Made by a program: the position numbers and the translations under genes. The notes beneath the pieces were generated by a model. That model did no database searches. It saw nothing but the letters and a program-made list of their open reading frames with translations, and was not told the origin of the DNA. Below, piece after piece: positions 8,167 through 10,475 of a stretch of 10,475 nt of DNA. Numbering within the stretch: the stretch's first letter is position 1; every line of letters starts with the position of its first letter. Source of the DNA: Prevotella sp. UBA3208 (GTDB lineage Bacteria; Bacteroidota; Bacteroidia; Bacteroidales; Bacteroidaceae); the NCBI GenBank assembly GCA_002363695.1, contig DEWO01000049.1, positions 1 through 10,475 of the forward strand, given 5' to 3'.

Positions 8167-8174
8167 CAAAGTTA
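8167..8174 (-). promoter_or_regulatory. pyk promoter -7 box (Bacteroidota type)
   Basis: The minus strand reads TAACTTTG followed by CA, an excellent match to TAnnTTTG. A T-rich -33-like tract (minus strand, 8200-8195) lies 20 bp upstream. Transcription would start near 8160, giving a leader of about 20 nt to the pyk ATG at 8140. Confidence 0.7.
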
Positions 8175-8212
8175 CGAAAAATATATTTTTTTAGAAAAAA
8201 GTGCTCAGAATA

Positions 8213-8244
8213 TTTTCTTATCACGTTGAAAATTAGTAACTTTG
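8213..8244 (+). promoter_or_regulatory. hup promoter (-33 TTTT, -7 TAACTTTG)
   Basis: TAACTTTG at 8237-8244 matches the Bacteroidota -7 consensus. TTTT at 8213-8216 lies 20 bp upstream as a weak -33 element. The predicted start near 8250 leaves an A-rich leader of about 40 nt to the ATG at 8292, and it rules out the in-frame ATG at 8226 as the HU start. The box mirrors the pyk promoter on the opposite strand. Confidence 0.7.
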
Positions 8245-8291
8245 CAGTCCGAATTGAGAACATTATACCAAATAATAAACAAAATACAGCA

Positions 8292-8567
8292 ATGACAAAA
8301 GCAGATATTATCAGCAAAATTGTTGAAACCACAGGCCTCCCCAAGAAAGACGTCGCAGCCACCGTCGAGGCTTTTATGAGTGAAATTCGCACATGCATGG
8401 CTGACAATAAGGAAAATGTTTACTTACGTGGCTTCGGCACGTTTACCATCAAGCACCGCGCCAAGAAGACTGCACGTAACATCTCGAAGAACACTACTTT
8501 AGTGATTGACGCACACGACATTCCCTCTTTCAAGCCCGCAAAGAGTTTTGTCGAGCGAATGAAGTAA
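8292..8567 (+). CDS. hup: HU-family DNA-binding protein
   Basis: A 91-residue nucleoid protein of the HU/IHF family, which binds and bends DNA as a dimer. The N-terminal helices (MTKADIISKIVETTGLPKKD, then VAATVEAFMSEIRTCM) and the family core YLRGFGTFTIKHRAKKTARN (44-63) are clear, and the C terminus reads IPSFKPAKSFVERMK. The beta-arm tip differs from classical HU: RNP is replaced by RNI (62-64), so the proline that inserts into DNA is absent. The start at 8292 gives the normal family length; an ATG 66 bp earlier would precede the promoter's start site. It is the first gene of a plus-strand unit, with the 29-codon basic gene 31 bp downstream and rng beyond it. Confidence 0.95.
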   Translation: MTKADIISKIVETTGLPKKDVAATVEAFMSEIRTCMADNKENVYLRGFGTFTIKHRAKKTARNISKNTTLVIDAHDIPSFKPAKSFVERMK

Positions 8568-8598
8568 AATTATAACTCACAATTAATATTTTAAGATT

Positions 8599-8688
8599 AT
8601 GCCAAACGGAAAGAAAAAGAAGGGCCACAAGATGGCTACTCACAAGCGTAAGAAGAGACTGCGCAAGAATCGTCATAAGAGCAAGTAA
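8599..8688 (+). CDS. 29-residue highly basic protein, possible ribosomal protein
   Basis: A complete 30-codon reading frame (ATG to TAA) in the gap between hup and rng. The protein opens MPNGKKKKGHKMATHKRKK and ends RHKSK. About half of its residues are Lys or Arg, with four His, and it has no hydrophobic core. Such a composition is typical of small ribosomal proteins that sit as extended tails in rRNA. The leader is AT-rich (TAATATTTTAAGATT), as expected for a Bacteroidota start without a Shine-Dalgarno sequence. From memory, nearly identical small proteins accompany rng in other Bacteroidota, and a Bacteroidota-specific ribosomal protein, bL38, was reported in the Flavobacterium johnsoniae ribosome. 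Whether this gene is bL38 cannot be decided here. It could alternatively be a nucleoid-associated peptide, given its hup neighbour. Confidence 0.8.
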   Translation: MPNGKKKKGHKMATHKRKKRLRKNRHKSK

Positions 8689-8713
8689 ACTCTGACGACA
8701 TCAAAGGTTAATG

Positions 8714-8760
8714 AAAGGAGTGTACCAGAGGGACGAAAAGTCCTGAAGGTACGCTCTTTT
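8714..8760 (+). terminator. Structured hairpin with U tract, terminator or attenuator before rng
   Basis: Bases 8714-8726 pair with 8748-8760 over 13 positions, including two G-U pairs. A 4x4 internal loop (AGAG facing TGAA) can form tandem sheared G-A pairs (8728 with 8746, 8729 with 8745). A 4-bp inner stem, GGAC with GTCC, closes on a GAAAA loop. TTTT forms the 3' end of the stem. It lies 26 bp after the basic gene and 23 bp before rng. The U tract is short, so partial termination, attenuation or an RNA-processing site are all possible. No separate rng promoter was seen downstream. Confidence 0.6.
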
Positions 8761-8783
8761 AGGTTTTAAAACAAGCAAGAGAA

Positions 8784-10364
8784 ATGACAAGTGAACTGAT
8801 CATCGATGTCCAGCCGAAAGAGATTTCCATAGCCCTTCTCGAGGACAAGAACCTGGTGGAATACCAGAACGAGAAACGGGAAGAGGCCAGCTACTCCGTC
8901 GGCAACATCTATCTGGGCAAGGTACACAAGCTGATGCCCGGACTCAACGCCTGCTTCGTTGATGTAGGCTCTGAGCGTGATGCTTTCTTGCACTATCTTG
9001 ACTTGGGCACTCAATACAGCTCTTACGAGAAATACCTGAAACAGGTAAGAAGCGACAAGAAGAAACTCTACCCCATCTCCAAGGCTACCAGACTGCCCGA
9101 CCTTCCCAAGGAAGGTAGCGTACAGACCACCCTGAAACAGGGGCAGGAAGTGCTGGTGCAGGTAGTCAAGGAACCAATCTCTACCAAGGGTCCCCGACTG
9201 ACAGCCGAGTTGAGTCTGGCCGGACGCTATATGGTACTGATGCCCTTTGGCGACAAGGTTTCGGTTTCGTCGAAAATCAAGAAAAGCGAGGAGAGAACAC
9301 GTCTGAAACAGCTTGTCCAAAGCATACGCCCCAAGAACTTCGGTGTGATAGTACGTACGTCAGCCGAAGGCAAGCGCGTGGCAGAGCTCGACAAGGAGAT
9401 GAAAGCCCTCGTCAAACGTTGGGAAGACACCATCACCAAGGCCGAGAAGGCCGAGAAGGTCCCACAGCTGGTCTACGAAGAGACGAGCCGTGCCGTGGCC
9501 TTGCTCCGCGATGTCTTCGACCCCACCTACGACGGTATCTATGTCAACGACCAGGATGTCTTTCAGCAGGTGAAGGACTATGTAGCACTCATAGCTCCCG
9601 ACAAGCAGGATATCGTCAAACTGTACACAGGCAATGTGCCTATTTTCGACAACTTCAGCGTCACCAAACAGCTTAAGTCGAGTTTCGGACGGACTGTCAA
9701 CTACAAGCGAGGCGCCTACCTCATCATCCAGCACACCGAGGCCATGCACGTCGTGGATGTCAACTCCGGCAACCGCACCCGTGCAGAAAACGGCCAGGAG
9801 GCCAACGCCCTGGAGGTGAACCTGGGTGCTGCCGACGAGCTGGCCCGCCAGCTGCGCCTGCGCGACATGGGCGGCATCATCGTCGTCGACTTCATTGACA
9901 TGAATCTGGCCGAAGACCGCCAGATGCTCTACGAACGTATGTGCAAGAACATGCAGAAAGACAGAGCCCGCCACAACATCCTGCCGCTGTCCAAGTTCGG
10001 ACTGATGCAGATTACCCGTCAGCGTGTCCGCCCGGCCATGGATGTCAATGTCGAGGAGACCTGCCCCACCTGTTTCGGAAAGGGGAAAATCAAGTCTTCC
10101 ATCCTGTTTACAGACCAATTAGAGAGCAAAATTGACCGCCTTGTCAACAAGATAGGCATCCGCAAGTTCTACCTGCATGTCCACCCCTATGTTGCCGCCT
10201 ACATCAACCAAGGCCTATGGTCGCTGAAGCGCCAGTGGCAGATGAAGTACGGTTTGGGGGTACGCATCATCCCGTCACAGAAACTCGCCTTCCTACAGTA
10301 CGAATTCTACGACCAGGAGCGCCAGTTCATCGACATGCAGGAAGAGATTGAAGCAAATTCCTAA
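8784..10364 (+). CDS. rng: Ribonuclease G/E family endoribonuclease
   Basis: Endoribonuclease that cuts single-stranded AU-rich RNA, acting in rRNA maturation and mRNA decay in the cytoplasm. It has 526 residues, like RNase G (about 490), and lacks the long C-terminal scaffold of RNase E. The N-terminal S1 domain (VGNIYLGKVHKLMPGLNACFVD, 39-60) is interrupted by a lysine-rich insert at about 75-117 before QEVLVQVVKEPISTKG. The DNase I-like catalytic domain shows metal-binding Asp325 in HVVDVNSGNRTRAENG and Asp369 in GGIIVVDFIDM. The Zn-link that holds the dimer is CPTC (427-430), followed by FGKGK. The start at 8784 gives MTSELIIDVQPKE, the expected opening. It probably receives transcription from the hup promoter through the hairpin at 8714-8760. 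RNase E/G genes in other bacteria can be autoregulated through 5' leader structures. Confidence 0.96.
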   Translation: MTSELIIDVQPKEISIALLEDKNLVEYQNEKREEASYSVGNIYLGKVHKLMPGLNACFVDVGSERDAFLHYLDLGTQYSSYEKYLKQVRSDKKKLYPISKATRLPDLPKEGSVQTTLKQGQEVLVQVVKEPISTKGPRLTAELSLAGRYMVLMPFGDKVSVSSKIKKSEERTRLKQLVQSIRPKNFGVIVRTSAEGKRVAELDKEMKALVKRWEDTITKAEKAEKVPQLVYEETSRAVALLRDVFDPTYDGIYVNDQDVFQQVKDYVALIAPDKQDIVKLYTGNVPIFDNFSVTKQLKSSFGRTVNYKRGAYLIIQHTEAMHVVDVNSGNRTRAENGQEANALEVNLGAADELARQLRLRDMGGIIVVDFIDMNLAEDRQMLYERMCKNMQKDRARHNILPLSKFGLMQITRQRVRPAMDVNVEETCPTCFGKGKIKSSILFTDQLESKIDRLVNKIGIRKFYLHVHPYVAAYINQGLWSLKRQWQMKYGLGVRIIPSQKLAFLQYEFYDQERQFIDMQEEIEANS

Positions 10365-10377
10365 CACCACACCCGCT

Positions 10378-10475
10378 ATGACAGCACTGAAGGTTTTCTT
10401 CTGGATATGCCTTTTCCTCGTATGTTACACTTACATCGGATACGGGTTGTTGTTATGGATGCTGGTACACCTCAA
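10378..10475 (+). CDS. Membrane protein start, probable glycosyltransferase family 2 (5' part)
   Basis: An open frame begins at ATG 10378, 13 bp after the rng stop, and runs off the window. The 32 readable residues start MTALKVFFWICLFLVCYTYI and continue GYGLLLWMLVHL. This is a single strongly hydrophobic N-terminal membrane segment after a short, weakly charged start. The F-Y-T-Y-x-G-Y-G-L-L pattern resembles the N-terminal anchor of membrane-bound family 2 glycosyltransferases common in Bacteroidota, but no catalytic motif is inside the window, so the assignment is tentative. Close spacing suggests cotranscription with rng. Confidence 0.6.
   Translation, partial: MTALKVFFWICLFLVCYTYIGYGLLLWMLVHL

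Noticed and set aside
6890..8194. Long open frame on the plus strand opposite pyk
   Set aside because: It is an antisense shadow of a clearly recognised pyruvate kinase gene; its translation has no recognisable domain and no promoter of its own.
8141..8407. Upstream extension of pyruvate kinase, with a hydrophobic stretch that looks like a membrane segment
   Set aside because: It crosses the pyk promoter and the divergent hup gene, and no pyruvate kinase has such an extension; it is antisense of hup plus intergenic sequence.
1..10475. CRISPR arrays, tRNA or rRNA genes, insertion sequences, integrase or phage genes, toxin-antitoxin pairs
   Set aside because: Both strands were read for these; there are no spaced direct repeats, no tRNA-like cloverleaf noticed, and coding space is filled by recognised housekeeping genes.

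Overview
This window reads as a chromosomal housekeeping segment from a member of the Bacteroidota, most likely Bacteroidales and possibly Prevotella-like. Three things point there. The recognisable promoters carry the Bacteroidota -7 box TAnnTTTG instead of a sigma70 -10 box. Starts lack Shine-Dalgarno sequences and sit in A-rich leaders. Gene content fits too: a DUF4369-thioredoxin lipoprotein, a Bacteroidota-type HU, and a 29-residue lysine/arginine-rich protein next to rng. The genus is only a guess. There are no rRNA or tRNA genes, insertion sequences, CRISPR arrays or phage genes.

Layout. Positions 1-4194 hold a tight plus-strand cluster: the 3' part of pheS, a divergent ThiE/TenI-family gene, prs, a thiol-disulfide lipoprotein that starts inside prs, and ispE. 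No promoter is visible inside it, so it is probably one transcript that begins upstream of the window. It meets a minus-strand unit convergently across 9 bp. That unit (8140 down to 4204) is pyk, then lepA, then a Crp/Fnr-family regulator. pyk and lepA each have their own promoter, and the regulator follows lepA by 25 bp. From a 151-bp divergent intergenic region, the plus strand then carries hup (HU), the 29-codon basic protein, a structured hairpin, rng (RNase G/E family) and the first codons of a membrane-anchored protein that looks like a glycosyltransferase and is cut by the window end.

How the genes relate. The left cluster combines translation (PheS), PRPP supply (Prs), isoprenoid synthesis by the MEP pathway (IspE) and envelope redox or folding work (lipoprotein). 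The middle unit combines glycolysis (Pyk), translation (LepA/EF4) and a regulator of unknown regulon. The right unit combines nucleoid structure (HU), a probable ribosome-associated small protein and RNA processing (RNase G).

No clearly new defence, mobile or biosynthetic system is present. The most worthwhile signals are the overlooked 29-residue gene, the elaborate tandem-GA hairpin with a mini-ORF ahead of rng, the mirrored divergent promoters, the degenerate ThiE-like enzyme, and substitutions at key positions of pyruvate kinase and HU.
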